A stretch of 64,000 nucleotides of DNA. It comes from Hydractinia symbiolongicarpus. Its lineage: Eukaryota > Cnidaria > Hydrozoa > Anthoathecata > Hydractiniidae. The DNA is taken from contig NC_079882.1 in the NCBI RefSeq assembly GCF_029227915.1, positions 26,417,001 to 26,481,000 of the forward strand, written 5' to 3'. The notes under the pieces were generated by a model. That model was not told the DNA's origin, did no database searches, and saw nothing but the letters and a program-made list of their open reading frames with translations. A program made the translations under genes and the position numbers. Shown here piece after piece: positions 1 to 11,626 of the stretch. Positions within the stretch are counted from its first letter, which is position 1, and the number at the start of each line of letters is the position of its first letter.

Positions 1-492
1 GTCAAATTTTTGACAAATGAATGCAAATTTTTCATTATTGTGTATAACATTTTGTGTTATAAATTTTCTTATAGCATAATCAGGTAAGTATTACATTGAT
101 CGGTACAATCATTCTGAAGAAAAATATCTATTAATTAAAAATATTTGTCAACATTTTCCGTTATTTGCGAAAATTAATACTTGCGAAACGTTTTACAATC
201 ATCCAAAAAAACAATACTTGCAAAATGTTACTTTTTCGACTGCACACATTAGTTATTTGTGAATTTGATCAAAAATATCAAAAAAAAATTGGAATTAACC
301 ACATTCGATAAGTATGTAGTTCGTCTATAGACAGACATCTCAGCTCACTTATTTCCAATCATCACACAAGTTTTATTTCTTTTCATTTACTTACAAATGT
401 TTGATAAAGAAAGAAATTTAGAGGTGTAAAATATAAAACTTAAGTGCTGAAATAGAAGACAAATTAATAATTCACATAACATAAAAAAGTAC

Positions 493-3400
493 CTCTGTTG
501 GTATTCCATCTTCATCATGGTCTTCCACCAATATTGAATTTTTAGCAGATGGTACTGAATCAGATATATATGCTGTATTAACAACACCTGATCCTATCGA
601 CTCTGTACAATAGAAAATAAAAAAGCAATGAAAGTGTGTTTCATAAAACGAAAATTTTTATTGTGTTTTATTAACATTTAACAACCTATGATGTTGGTAT
701 TTAATAGCGAAGAGATATTAAATGTACAAAACAGTTAAAAATTGATGTTACAAAAAAGAAACTTAAACAACTTAAACAATGCCATCACTATCTTTTACAA
801 TTGGTTAGTACGCACAAATACAGAAGATTTCTACCTGTGTTCCGCGATCCTGGTTTTCCAGCTGATTTTGGTCTTGCACCAGCCCGCATTGGATTAGCTT
901 GCATCATTCCTACAAAAAAATATATATATATTGAAAAGTTCTTGCTTGCACAAGCATTTTAAAGTCTTACAATGAATTTTAATACCAATAATACCATGAT
1001 CTTAATAGACACCCTTCTTAGAAAACATTATAAAGGAAACTAAACAAAATAATTCAAAAAAAAACCAGCACAATCATAATTCCTATATTTTTTGCTTTTT
1101 GTTAAAACTGGAATACAAATCCATTGCTTTTGACAATATCAACAACATGCATATTAGCCATTGAAAAAATTAAATCCATCATAAGTAGGTTTTATTGTCA
1201 TCAGTGACCTACACAGTACAAATTATGGTATACGATTTGAAGTACTAATTTCCTGAATACGGATGAGGATGTGTTAGCACTTGTTGTGACAGCTGCACCA
1301 ATAAAGAGCAAAAGAAAAAGTGGGAAATGCACAAAGTAGTGGCTAACTTCTTTTAACTAAAACTAAAGGTCTTCATAATCATTAAATCCAGACTTCTTGC
1401 TTTCCGATCCCAAATACCCTTTTTGTTCATATCAAAGCTGATGTACTTAGAAAATGTAAAAAGTAGTTTTTCTTGTCTTCTCACTTGCTGCAATTAATTT
1501 CTGAGTGCTAATGGGTTATAAGTTTGCACGAATTGTCATAAAATCGAACATATTTAAATGTTTTTTGCCACCTGCGACTTGTCATAGCTGGTACTTTTGT
1601 ATGATTTCCATGTTTACACGAAACGATTTGCAAAGACCAGAGGCAGACCGAGAAAGACTTGTCAGGAGGTTATAAGGACAGACTTGATACAGATGAAGTT
1701 GAGTTTAGATCTCACACAGTCTAGATCAGATTGGAAGAGGGTCATTAATATACCCCGTCCAACCCATGCTGGCATGGAAAACGGACGTTAAGCCAAGAAT
1801 GCTGATGATGATGATGATTTGTGCCATACTTCAAATTGTATACAACAAATTGACCGTACATCTGGTTCTTTACAACAATTTTTGCTGTTTAGTTTGAAAA
1901 AAAAAAGGAAAAGAAACAAATACCCATTTGTATGATATTTTTAGATGTGAGTAAGAGAAAAAGTGTGATGTTTTAAAATAGCTTCTATTAAAATTACATG
2001 AAAGTTGTAATATTGTTGTTTAATATTTTCTGTAAGTTTATAAAATTGCCTAAAAAATGATATGAAAATTATTGGAAATGAAATAAAATTGAAGACATTA
2101 AAAGACACCAAAAAAAATGACCCTTCTTTACTAATGCATCTCCATTTACAAAACTTTTAGTTTTTCATGATTGATGTTCACTGTTTTGTAATCACCACAC
2201 ATTGATTTAAAAATGATCTGAAAATTATAGTGTAATTATTTTCCGTTTTGAAGATATTTTCCATTAACTTTTTTTATCGAAATTACAAACCATAATTCAC
2301 TAAAAATACGTCACAACTCAAGATCTGTTCACACTTATGAATTAAATTTAAAATCGTGTTTAGATATAATATGTCTTTAAAAGCTGCTCACCCACCACCT
2401 TGTAGCTTTCATAGTTATGAAGATGTAAAGGCTAGCAGTAATAACACAAAAGATGAACATTGTGAAAAAGAGCTTTTTAAAAATATAATCACTTACATAT
2501 AGTCTAATGGTCGCTACGGGTGTTTTTAACATATTTTGTACAACGCGCGTGTCTGCTCATATTTGCACTTAAAACATATTTACAAGAAGAGAGATGGGCA
2601 AAGTAAAATCTTCACTTGGCTGGAGAGTTAAAACACTTTCTTCTAATTTTCTTTCTCTTTTTTGAAGGAGCAGAACCTTTATGACGATAAGTAAACATTT
2701 TTTAATATTTTATATAGGTTGATGTTGTTAGTGTTGTAAAAAAAAACTTTATCCCGAAAAAGCATAAAAAATGAAAGTCAAAGTTTTAATTGATCGGATA
2801 AAAACAAACAATCATTAAAAGAAAAGTAAAACAAGAAATCCAATGGTATTGTTTTTTACAACGTTGATTGTGATTACCTTATTGTTACAAAATATGCTCA
2901 TATCATAGCTTATTTCCAAAAGGAGAAACATAAACATTTACACCTATATTTGATCTTTTTAGCACCTTCTTCAGCTGAAAGACAAATGACGAGGATTGTG
3001 TTTTTGGAAAAAAGTTGCATTTCTATCCTATTTTATAAAAAAATAATTTTACCATTAAAAAGTTCACTTTTTTATAAAAGAAGTTAAAAAAAAATTTGCA
3101 AAAAAACTAATTTTTTTCCTTACTCACACCTTAATAATAAACAAGAAAAAAATGTTTTTAAACAAGTTTTAAAGTTTGGTTTCCGTTAAAGTCATAATCA
3201 TCATTCAACTTGTTACGAAACTGTTGTAGCATAAAAACATTTGTTGCGCAGCATCTCTTGGGGTGCTTTGTTGTACAACATGTGTTTCAATAAAATTGAG
3301 CAGTGACCCTCAACACCTTTTATGCTGGAAACTGACCTTAAATGAATAATGAACAGTGAATTTATACCTGAACCCAATCGTTTTTGTTTTTGCTTCTCTG

Positions 3401-4337
3401 CCATTCTTTGTCTCTGAGATGTAAAGATAATAAAAGTAAAATATATGTTAATAAATATAATATATTCATATTATTTCAGATCAGTTTTACCTCCTTTTCC
3501 AACTTCTGTTGACGTAAATTTGATGGGCTAATAGCACGAGAGTCATCATCATCCATGATACTGAAATCAAATATGAAATGAAATCTTAATGTTGTGAATG
3601 AAATCCCCAGCTGTTTTGAAATTCAGCGATTGGTTGGAATAAAAAATAAAATCAGTTATTTCTACCTTTAAAAACAGCCCCACCCTTGGAGTATTTTATT
3701 GAATTTTATTGATTTTTTTTTTTTTTTTTTTTTGGGAGAACTATATAGTTATTGTGAAGTCCTATATTTGCATTAAATTTGCTAAAAAGAATTTGATAGC
3801 ATTTTTTCTAACAATTTATTTTACTTGTCAAGGACCTTTTTAACATACTTCCACAGACTTCTGAAGGAGATAATTCTAATTTTAGATACGTTCCTGCTAT
3901 TTATATACATATATATGGTGTGATTTATATCACGTTTACTGACATTTCAGAATAATTTCACTTTTAGAAAAAATTCTTTATAAAGGAAAAAACAAAATAG
4001 AATTAAATAAAATTAAGTAGCAAAAGAATATCTGAACTTTTCTTTGTATAAACAAGACATGAAAAATTTAAAAATTTAGATATATTAAGGATATGTTTTA
4101 TCACTGATATACTTACAACACTTACAACATGCAGAAAGTTTAGTGGAGAGATATAAATCGAATTATTAAAATGGGCATTGTTTCCCATCTTTATTTATTA
4201 TAGTGATGTTCTTTGTTTTTAAAGTTTATTATAATGAATTTATGAATGCGAGACAAAACCATTCTTGCATAGTGCACTTCACCCTTTGCATGTAACGTTA
4301 TTACAAAACATACCTTCCTGGAACAGCACCAGCATAT
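493..4337 (-). CDS. TULP3/TUB-like: Tubby/TULP-family protein, N-terminal exons only (left-truncated)
   Basis: Five phase-compatible exons are visible on the minus strand: 4314-4337 (a 24-nt microexon), 3491-3560, 3368-3413, 835-909 and 493-602, all with AG/GT borders. They give a continuous frame containing NLRQQKLEKE, RQRMAEKQKQKR and MMQANPMRAG. This matches the conserved N-terminal helix of TUB/TULP3 (LRQQKL...KQKKKR...MVQAN), which in TULP3 binds the IFT-A complex and delivers receptors to cilia. A basic serine-rich stretch and an acidic stretch (VEDHDEDG) follow. The C-terminal phosphoinositide-binding tubby domain must lie beyond the left edge, so the gene is partial here. The 70-nt exon has its own ATG (MDDDDS), but the frame stays open through the microexon, so the true start is probably further upstream (see 4942-4967). 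Family assignment rests on the helix motif and is fairly sure; which paralogue it is cannot be told. Confidence 0.8.
1597..1825 (+). mobile_element. 3' end of a non-LTR retrotransposon (RT C-terminus relic)
   Basis: A short frame reads RGRPRKTCQEVIRTDL, then SDWKRVI, RPTHAGMENGR and stop. This is the typical extreme C-terminus of endonuclease/reverse-transcriptase ORFs of LINE elements. It is followed at about 1802-1819 by a GATGAT microsatellite of the sort that ends RTE-like LINEs. Only the last 60 or so codons remain. It sits in an intron of the tubby-family gene on the opposite strand and is a 5'-truncated insertion. Confidence 0.7.
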
Positions 4338-4941
4338 CTATAAAAAGATAAATATCAACACATTAAACAAAGCTAAAAAATGATAAATGCCAAAAAATAT
4401 GTATATATATATCTATATATATTTGAGTCGATAATCCAGTGGAAAAATCCACTTTAGCGAAAGGAAAATAACTGATTTTAAATATTTTAGACGTGAGGAA
4501 TGAGCTATCAATGTATATACAAAAAAATGTTCTACAACTTCATTAGCCATTGCTTCTATTGCTTAGAGCTTGACTGGCCATTATCTGGATTTTTACTTAC
4601 ATTTTCTCACTTAGCCAAAATAATACATCTCAACACTTTTGAAAAAAACATCCTGTAAAATATTGCTATAAGTTTTTTGTCACTTCTGCCAGGCGGGTTC
4701 ATGTGCAATAATTATTTTTTAACATACTATGTAATTTTCTCTCGTTCGCCAGCATTCGTTCGCAGTAGTTGGAATAAGTTTAACTACCATATTTAATCAG
4801 AATAAATAGATTTTTTGTATTCATCTTATTAAAACGACTACAAGACGAATGGCTGTGAACCCACCATGAGATAAAACTAGCTAGCTAGAATTATAATAAG
4901 ATAACCAGGGAAATACATAAACAAAAATAAGATTATCTGAC

Positions 4942-4967
4942 CCGGATTCGTCTTCATGGTGATACAT
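4942..4967 (-). CDS. Possible first coding exon of the tubby-family gene
   Basis: An ATG at 4967 opens a short frame (MYHHEDESG) that can splice at a GG|GTCAGA donor, at 4942/4941, to the microexon at 4337. The phase then fits exactly: GG plus A completes a glycine codon. The donor is weak and no homologue of this leader is recalled, so this is an inference from phase and proximity. The alternative is initiation at the internal ATG in the 3491-3560 exon, with this region untranslated. Confidence 0.35.
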
Positions 4968-6255
4968 CTTAAATGTTAGTATTTATAAATCTAAGTCTAA
5001 AGGGAAATTGTGTGATGTACACATTATGCAAGTACTTCATCTGAACACTTAAATTATACAATAACGCAAAATGTGTAGCTAGCTATAGCTAGCTTGCTTT
5101 GTTTTATGCGAACAAACCGTCTTGTATAACAATCTTCTCCACAATCTTGTTTTCACATTATGCTCAAATAATTGGTCACACATTCTAGACAAAAATTTAT
5201 TTTGTTTGCCTCGATCAATCATGTGGCCTGGTTAGTATGGGGTAGAAATCATAAAAATTATAGCACTTCATACTAAGAGATATCCAAATATTATTCCTAA
5301 ATGATTTGGTACATTTTAGACTTTTGTAAAACTTGGAAAAGAAATACATTACTAACTATAGCGAGATTTTAGACAGCTGGGAGATCTTGAGGTTACCTAG
5401 CGACGGGTCGTAAACATCGCCGTCTGAATAATACAGACAAAATTGATAACTGCATGGCCACACTGTTTTTGTGTGAATAATCAATCGGTTCTGATTTCTC
5501 TCCTCCCTCCTCCGCTTACTTTATTTTCGTCTACTGCAATTTTATGGCTTTTTGGATAAAAAATTTAAAAAAAACATCCATACTTTCATGGTTGCCATTC
5601 CTTTATTAAACAGTATTAAAAAAGCTTTGTCAATTATACCAGCTGTGCTAACCTCGTTCCCAGGACTTTTGACTCGCGTCAGGATTCATACAGAGAAAAC
5701 TGGTCCTAGTATCGATGTAAAGCAGTCAGCTATTTAATAAAGCTGTTAAAACTCCCTTATCATAATAAATTTTCGAAAACTTCTTAGGCCCTTAAAATGA
5801 AAAACCTTTCCAGAGGAATGTGGTAGTTCAAGTTCATTTATTATATGTAACAAGACCCTGAATAAGAGAAAACCCACTCTCGTCCCCATAGCTCTTTGAG
5901 ATGAAATACGTTAAATAACTTCTATTTAACTGTCAGAAACTTGAACGGAATGTTAAAATTTGTTGTAGAACTAAAATAATTGAATTTTAGTCAAACAGTG
6001 TTTTTTTACAAGTTTTATAAGCTTTCGATTACGTCACAGGGAATGTGGTGTAGTAGTGTGTATTCTTTTCGTCAAAGAGAGCATAGTCATAAGAATCAGA
6101 AATAGTCTGGAGACTCATCGCAAGTCTGATTTGAACCCGTGTCCCTTGCCGCATTAGTACCCAGACTACTTTTGAGGGCATTAAATTTGAAACAACGTGG
6201 GAACTTTCTTCAACTAAGACTTCATTCACAAGTAAATTCGTTTGTTTTGGTGAAA
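4968..6255. other. Flank of the tubby gene; no gene recognised
   Basis: No convincing coding exon is visible. At 5649-5670 an AACCTCGTTCCCAGGACTT segment matches the ends of the dispersed repeats at 9836, 20918 and 27107. On the minus strand at about 6130-6170 the string GGGTTCAAATC fits a Pol III B box, with ordinary-looking sequence around it, so a decayed tRNA-derived SINE is possible but not established. Confidence 0.4.
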
Positions 6256-7051
6256 ATGCCTGGGGCAAATTGCTCGATTTATGGGTGTAATGTTTCCAGA
6301 AAGACCACAAATATCATCCATGTGATAACCAAAATGCGTGTTGTAGACCAGAAGTTAAAAGTGCAGATTGAGAAGAGAACATTACACATATGTGAACGTC
6401 ATTTTGCAGAAGATTGCTTACTTCATCGTAAGTACAAATGCTTTTTCCCCACAACATAATTTTGCAACGTATACAAAACAATTTAGAATTATTATTTAAA
6501 CACAAATATGCATATTCTACATATTCTATGTTCAACTTTTAGATGATACAAAGTGAACGTGGGAGCCTGGCTCAACCTCAACATTGAACTTGCCACAGAA
6601 AAGTGTAGCTTCTTCAACAAGGTAAAAATACATTAACAATCTTTAGATAGACAACTCATTGTGTCAAGTGTGAGACCTATTTTGTTTATTTCATATTGTG
6701 CATTTTTTTCATAAGAATTATAGCTAGCTACTTCCTTACTATTTTAACACTGGTCCAAGAGCTTCAGCAGATAGCATTATTGAGAAAAGAAATCAAATTG
6801 AACCCCAAGAAAAAGCTTACAAGCCACAGTACACTTTATTTCAGAATTTTGTTTCACGGATCAAATCTTTAAAGCTACCTGATTTTTGGAAAATTGAGAA
6901 GAGTAACAGTATCTATGCACTTATTGTGAAACAAAATGATGATTTTATGATACCAAATATTGAAATACATGTTGTTGAAGATCTATCTTTCACTGTCAGA
7001 ATATTAACATGGTGTTTACACAGAGAGCATGAAATAACAACAAATCAATGA
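6256..7051 (+). pseudogene. Decayed THAP-domain (P-element/THAP9-like) gene copy
   Basis: The frame starting at 6256 gives MPGANCSIYGCNVSRK and, after a gap, RVVDQKLKVQIEKRTLHICERHF. These are the two halves of a C2CH THAP zinc-binding domain with the middle (about 20-25 residues including the usual aromatic core) deleted. Downstream, at about 6560-6622, a shifted frame gives STLNLPQKSVASST ending in a GT donor, with an in-frame TGA before it. At 6775-7051 a third piece reads YTLFQNFVSRIKSLKLPDFW, ending at TGA 7049-7051. THAP at the start with the coding order kept but deletion, stop and frame changes marks an inactive copy of a THAP-bearing transposase-derived gene. The exact family (P-element-like or other) is inferred. 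Confidence 0.65.
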
Positions 7052-7536
7052 ATAATATAACATTGTCCCAGCTTATACACTTGTTATCAGATTTTAACAT
7101 ATGTCCAGGAGTTATGACTATGAAGAGAGTTACAAGTTCGTTTATATATACAAGTTCGTATCGTTTAAAAGTAAATAGAAAATATATACATACATCAGCT
7201 TGTAAAATAAAGGTCTTAAACCATACGAAAAAAACTAAAAGACTGACTGGAGCTTGGAGAAGCAATTTTGCCTTATCACCAAGCCCCACCATAAGTTTCG
7301 TTAGAGTAGAAAGTTATTTTTCCTTGTTGTTTAAAAGAAAGTAACTTCGTTTTCAAATTTCGCAATAAAATTTTTCACGCACTGCTTAAAAACACAACAC
7401 CTTTTTAAATCTCTGTCTATAAAGTTATTCCATAGACGTGGTCCTCTTTTAGATATAGCAAAACTAGTTCGCTGCGTAACAATTTTTGGCTGCCTTAGAT
7501 TTTTTTTACGAAAAGTAGTCGGAAAATTGTGATTTA

Positions 7537-7769
7537 CTAGTCGTTAGCCCGTGGAAATATCCACGGGTTCGCCCGTCCTTTTTATACCGCATTGCGTGCG
7601 TCTCGCTACCTGCGCAGCTAAGCTACCATTTTGCGTGACAGACAGACGGACGGACGGACTTTGATCGAGCAATTTTGTAGCTCGTTTCAAATTGTCTAAA
7701 GTTTGTTGGTAACGAGTCGTCTCCAGTTTTAAAAATTGGAGACGACTCCGACGATTGGAGACTATTTTT
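7537..7769 (-). mobile_element. Helitron-like non-autonomous copy inserted in the LINE
   Basis: Read on the minus strand the insert ends with an 8-bp perfect hairpin (CCCGTGGA/TCCACGGG, 7548-7567), a short spacer and CTAG (7537-7540), followed by T. These are Helitron 3'-end features. The first 150 bp match the units of the tandem array at 58.2-58.9 kb. The other end is not a clean match. It carries a separate 12-bp perfect inverted repeat (7714-7725 with 7737-7748), so this may be a composite insertion. The LINE reading frame stops at 7770 and resumes after 7537, in a later part of the RT. Confidence 0.6.
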
Positions 7770-8744
7770 AGTTGCTCGGGAAAAATACCTTCTTTTAGAG
7801 ATATCGAAAAAATGTGTTTTAGTGGTTCAAATAGTTGATCTTGACTGTTCTTAACTACATTTAAACTGATATCATCATATCCTGGACTTTTGTTAGTTTT
7901 AAGAGAGAGGAAAGCATCAGTTATTTCTTTATCAGCCAATGTTTCTTGCTTCATGTTTGAAAATTGCAATTGTTTTGTCATTTATATTTCTTTTATATAT
8001 TATTTGCGAGTCTGATTTACGATTTACTTGCCGAGATCGCATGATAAAAAAAATTGGAAAATGGTCCGATATATCAGTCTTTATGTTACCTGCACTTGTT
8101 TTATTATCTAGATTTAAATTACATAACACGTGGTCAATTAAAGTGGCACTTCTTCTTGTTACTCTAGTTGGCTTGTTAACCAGAGGAAAAAGCCTTTTTC
8201 AAAAATAAAATGTATAAATTTTATAACTTTTGCATTTGTTTCATGATCTAAAAAGTTTAGGTTCAAGTCACCTACAATATAGGTTGGTTTATTATTCAAA
8301 ACAGCAGGTCTGAGTAAATCTTTCAAGTAGTTAAGAAATGGTTTATAACAACCGCCAGCTGGTTTCCTGTATACAGCATTAATAATAATGTTTTTGGTGG
8401 CTTTATTGATTATTTCTATAGAAAGTGATTCAAAATGCTCATTATTAATGCGCAACTCAAGACGCACTTTGAACATTAAGGAATTGTGAAAAAAATCACT
8501 AACTCCTCCTCCCCAACACTTTTATCTCTAATTTATGTTTTGAGGAGTAATTTGGCAAACTGTAAAGGGAATTTGCCCAATTATCTTCACGACACCATGT
8601 CTCTGTTAAACATATTATTTTAAATTCATGTTCTAGATTTTGCAGAAAGTTTTTAAATTTTTCAAAGTTCTTTTTTATACTCCTTATATTTAAATGTAAA
8701 ATAGAGAAACAAGTTTCATGATGTAGATTTAGTTTTTGCTTCAT
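7770..8744 (-). pseudogene. LINE ORF2: endonuclease and start of reverse transcriptase
   Basis: Pieces in three frames follow one another. At 8744-8510 CFSILHLNIRSIKKNFEKF and IICLTETWC are the N-terminal endonuclease motifs with the catalytic E. At 8476-8185 the frame has NAVYRKPAGG and YIVGDLNLNFLDHE with the active-site D and N. At 8185-7995 IDHVLCNL and TDISDHFPIF carry the final catalytic DH. At 7960-7770 ITDAFLSLKTNKSPGYDDIS opens the RT fingers. The frame changes show a pseudogene. Class (CR1/jockey group) is inferred from the endonuclease opening motif. Confidence 0.75.
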
Positions 8745-9123
8745 ATACGGTGAAGTACTTTGTATCTGATAAAAAAGTTTTGTTTAGATTTACGGCAGGG
8801 TCTGTTGAATTATCTAAGAAGATACTTTGCGAATTAAAAGTTTCAAAAACTAATTTTTCAAATTTTTTAAAGTGAACTTTAATCCATTTCTCCTTTCTGA
8901 TAAGCCTTGCTGCCGCAGAGAAATCTTCATAAATATAGATACCAGTATTTTTGAGCTTCTTTGCATTCATCAATATTGCTTCCTTGTCTTTCCAGTTTGA
9001 AAATTTAGCCACTATAGTTCTGGGACCTTCTTTCTCCGTCATTGGTCGTACTTTGTGCATTCTTTCGATTACTATGTGCTGAAACAAGCAAAAATTTATT
9101 CCTGACATTTTGACTTCTTCCAA
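8716..9123 (-). pseudogene. LINE ORF1 protein, C-terminal half
   Basis: The 135-codon frame contains IERMHKVRP, then RTIVAKFSNWKDKEAIL, NAKKLKNTGIYIYEDFS and a basic tail. This is the RRM-like plus C-terminal domain pattern of L1-type ORF1 RNA-binding proteins (transposase_22 family). The usual N-terminal coiled coil is absent, so the copy is 5'-truncated. Its stop lies 28 nt downstream of the ORF2 start at 8744, giving the overlapping ORF1/ORF2 arrangement seen in some LINEs. Confidence 0.7.
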
Positions 9124-9165
9124 GACGTACTATATAAGTGCGCCAAGGTCGATTCCATTTGGGAA

Positions 9166-9835
9166 AAGTCTACAACAAGTTATTAAGGGGCCAAAACCAG
9201 TCATCTCTTGGTCCATAAATATGTGCAAAACAGGATGCTGATCATTTATCGAGTAAAGCTATTGGTATTGAACTTAAACAGCTTGGTGCTACGAGAAAAC
9301 GAATGGTTGAAACGATAATATAAATCATATTGTTTCAGGTTAGACACGGATGCAAGAAACAACAGCTCCTAACCAAGTCGACTTGATTATCAACCAGATG
9401 TCTACGTCTAACTAAATCCTGTCGTGTATCATTTGCTAAAATGTTACAGCCATGCAATTACAATGAATCACTAATGACTAAAAGATGTTTATGTGTAACG
9501 AAAATCTCCCATCAATAGCGCCAATTAAGTGAGAAAGATTCCATATCTGTTGGAAACTTTGAGATTTCTTTAGCCAATCTTTATTTGTATTTGGAGGGCA
9601 TAATTAAGACTGCTTCAGTTAAAATTCAGATTAGAAGGAAAGAGTAAATCGTTTATCCAAAAATAACTCCATGATAATAACAGACTAGTTCATACTACTA
9701 CACTCATAGCAATATTCTTTGGTAACAGTGTATCTGCCATGTTGTCAAAAGTTTTAACAAAGCAAGATTTTCAGAAATTGAGAGACAAGATTGAACAATA
9801 TCTTTTATTGGAGTGTCCAGCCTCACTTTTCTAAA
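9166..9835. other. Intergenic; no gene recognised
   Basis: There are no homologous reading frames. The 71-codon minus frame ending near 9704 overlaps the repeat at 9836-10012 and is not protein-like. Confidence 0.4.
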
Positions 9836-10012
9836 ACTCCAACCGCGTCCACAGGACTTGCTTTTTATATTTGAACAGCTTGAGCAAGGCCCTGGTCCTG
9901 GCTGGTGACATGACGACAAAGTCCCAACGTATACTGGATATTTTTAAACTAATTATTTATCGCGCCCTTCCAACGCACACGCTAAAAATATACAGGCAGG
10001 CAGTCAAGAACA
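9836..10012 (+). repeat. Dispersed repeat, copy 1 (partner at 20918-21104)
   Basis: This segment and 20918-21104 align over about 180 bp. Shared blocks include CAAGxCCCTG, a middle block near TATTTTTAAA, and CGCCCTTCCAACGCAC followed by ATATACAG and GGCAGTCxAGAAC. The left ends (CCAACCGCGTCC here, CCAACCTCATCC there) resemble the AACCTCGTTCCCAG ends of the foldback element at 27107. A MITE family is likely; no target duplication could be fixed. Confidence 0.55.
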
Positions 10013-11626
10013 TGATTAATTATTAAAAAACGGTTTTATCTCGGCGAGTTACAATTTTAGTAGTACCACATGCAGAAACGTGATTTTTTTTAGTAACCAT
10101 ATCGGGGGTTTGTTTTCGTTAAAAACGGAACACACCGGCTCGAAATACGTATTGGATTAGATATCACTACGCTCTGCTTTTGAAAGTGATAACATCTAGC
10201 GAACAGCTCTCACTACGCTAGTTTTTGTCCGTCTGTTGATGAGAAAAGCAAGATGTGTAAAAAAAAAAAAGAAAACAAGTCAAAAAGAAACGTCTAGTCT
10301 ACGATATTGGGTGAAACGTGAAATCTGGGTGACATCATTAAATGACGAAACGTTCTCGCGAATAAAGCTTCTTGCAGAGATTCGATCCATTTCTAAAGTT
10401 CGCAAACACAGGTATTGCATAGCCTTCTTATCAGATTTACGCATTGCAAACTCATTGTTCAGTGGTTACTTGATCGAACCGTAACTTTAGAATGTCGCAA
10501 TTATTGCTGTCAACATCGCTAATTTTCATGAACACTTTCTTCCCGTTATTATTTTCAGTTTTTATATTCAAAGGAGTAATGCAAAACCACAATAAAGTGT
10601 TACTTTCATTGTTCATTGTTTCATTGTCATTGTTCCGTATTTAACGCAGAAATCTAATTAAGTAAATTTGACTGAGCAATCAATAGAATATTAAGGCGGC
10701 GTCGGCCTTTTATTGCCTAGTAGATTAATGTTCCTGGCCCATTTAACTTCTAGACTTTCTTTAACATTTGTAATATAACAAGGGAGAGTAATAATCAGCA
10801 GAAATATGACAATTGCATAAATTTCTCATTTTTCTTTCAGAAAATGACGTTTAGGATTCCTAAAAAAAGAAAATAGAAAGTTAAAAAATAAGGCATATAT
10901 GACTTTTAATTTGCTGCTTTTATTAACCATCAAAACTCAGCTTATAGGCCACCTTTCGAAATGATACTGTTTTCCTGAATACATAGTGACAAAAACATAA
11001 TAAAAAATAACTTCCAAAAACTTATATTTTGGGTGTGGCAACTCTGTCTTGTAATAACATGTTCCTACGGGAAATTAAATACGACCTTTACGTGTAAAAA
11101 AAAAAAATGTATAAAAAATGTATAAAAACTATTTAAAAAACATTTTCAACCATCCTGACGCTAGTGATATGCTATGATGATAGATATTATTATATTATTT
11201 TTAACTTTTATTTCATGAGGGAAAACTGTGGGGATAAGCGTGTAAATAATGAACCTGGAAAACCTTTTTAAAATATTTTTTTAAAGAAAACCATTCTACA
11301 CCAATAAAATTAAAATGTGGCAGATGATAATTTTTGCATACCTTATTCAGCCAACGTAATATCATCACTTTCAAAAATTTGAAAAAAGTGGCAAGAGTAA
11401 TACCATTGCCCTGTCAGCCGGTGGAAACTACCAACCCCCAGTGTTAACGAAGGCCAGCAAACACTGCATCCAGTCTTCAGCAACATCAGTTGCAATTCAA
11501 TGAATTAATTCACTGAAGTACAACAACTGGGAGGGATGATTCCATCTACGTTGACCCCTCTGTACGCCGAGGACGTAGGGTTGGATTTTACAGAGGATTT
11601 AAACAGGTTTAATGAAAACCACTTAC
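10013..11626. other. Intergenic or RPL12 last intron and 3' end
   Basis: The last short exon of RPL12 should lie somewhere here, because the preceding exon ends at a strong donor, but I could not locate it. The block at about 11400-11600 is distinctly richer in G+C than its surroundings and has no reading frame. It could be a structured RNA or a repeat fragment. The rest is AT-rich with no recognised feature. Confidence 0.35.

Larger units (their letters stand above)
7330..9165 (-). mobile_element. Dead LINE (jockey/CR1-like) with ORF1 and ORF2 remains
   Basis: Read on the minus strand, this holds in order: the end of an L1-type ORF1 protein (8716-9123), an ORF2 apurinic endonuclease (about 8744-7990), the first part of the reverse transcriptase (about 7981-7770), and, after an interruption, the RT C-terminal tail at 7530-7335. 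That tail includes SFAISKRGPRLWNNF, a common LINE ending. The catalytic palm of the RT (the YADD region) is missing, lost with or before a Helitron-like insertion at 7537-7770. Frameshifts near 8510 and 8180 and a deletion between endonuclease and RT near 7980 confirm that it is inactive. The 5' end is truncated at about 9.15 kb. Confidence 0.8.

Noticed and set aside
2596-2665. ATG frame MGKVKSSLGWRVK, faintly like the start of ribosomal protein S30
   Set aside because: Stops after about 22 codons and the similarity is limited to a few residues; lies in a tubby intron.
5552-5737. 61-codon plus-strand frame
   Set aside because: No motif, and it overlaps the AACCTCGTTCCCAG repeat end.
6029-6310. 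93-codon minus-strand frame
   Set aside because: Antisense to the THAP relic and without protein features; the Pol III B-box-like GGTTCAAATC inside it lacks a good A box and a foldable tRNA.
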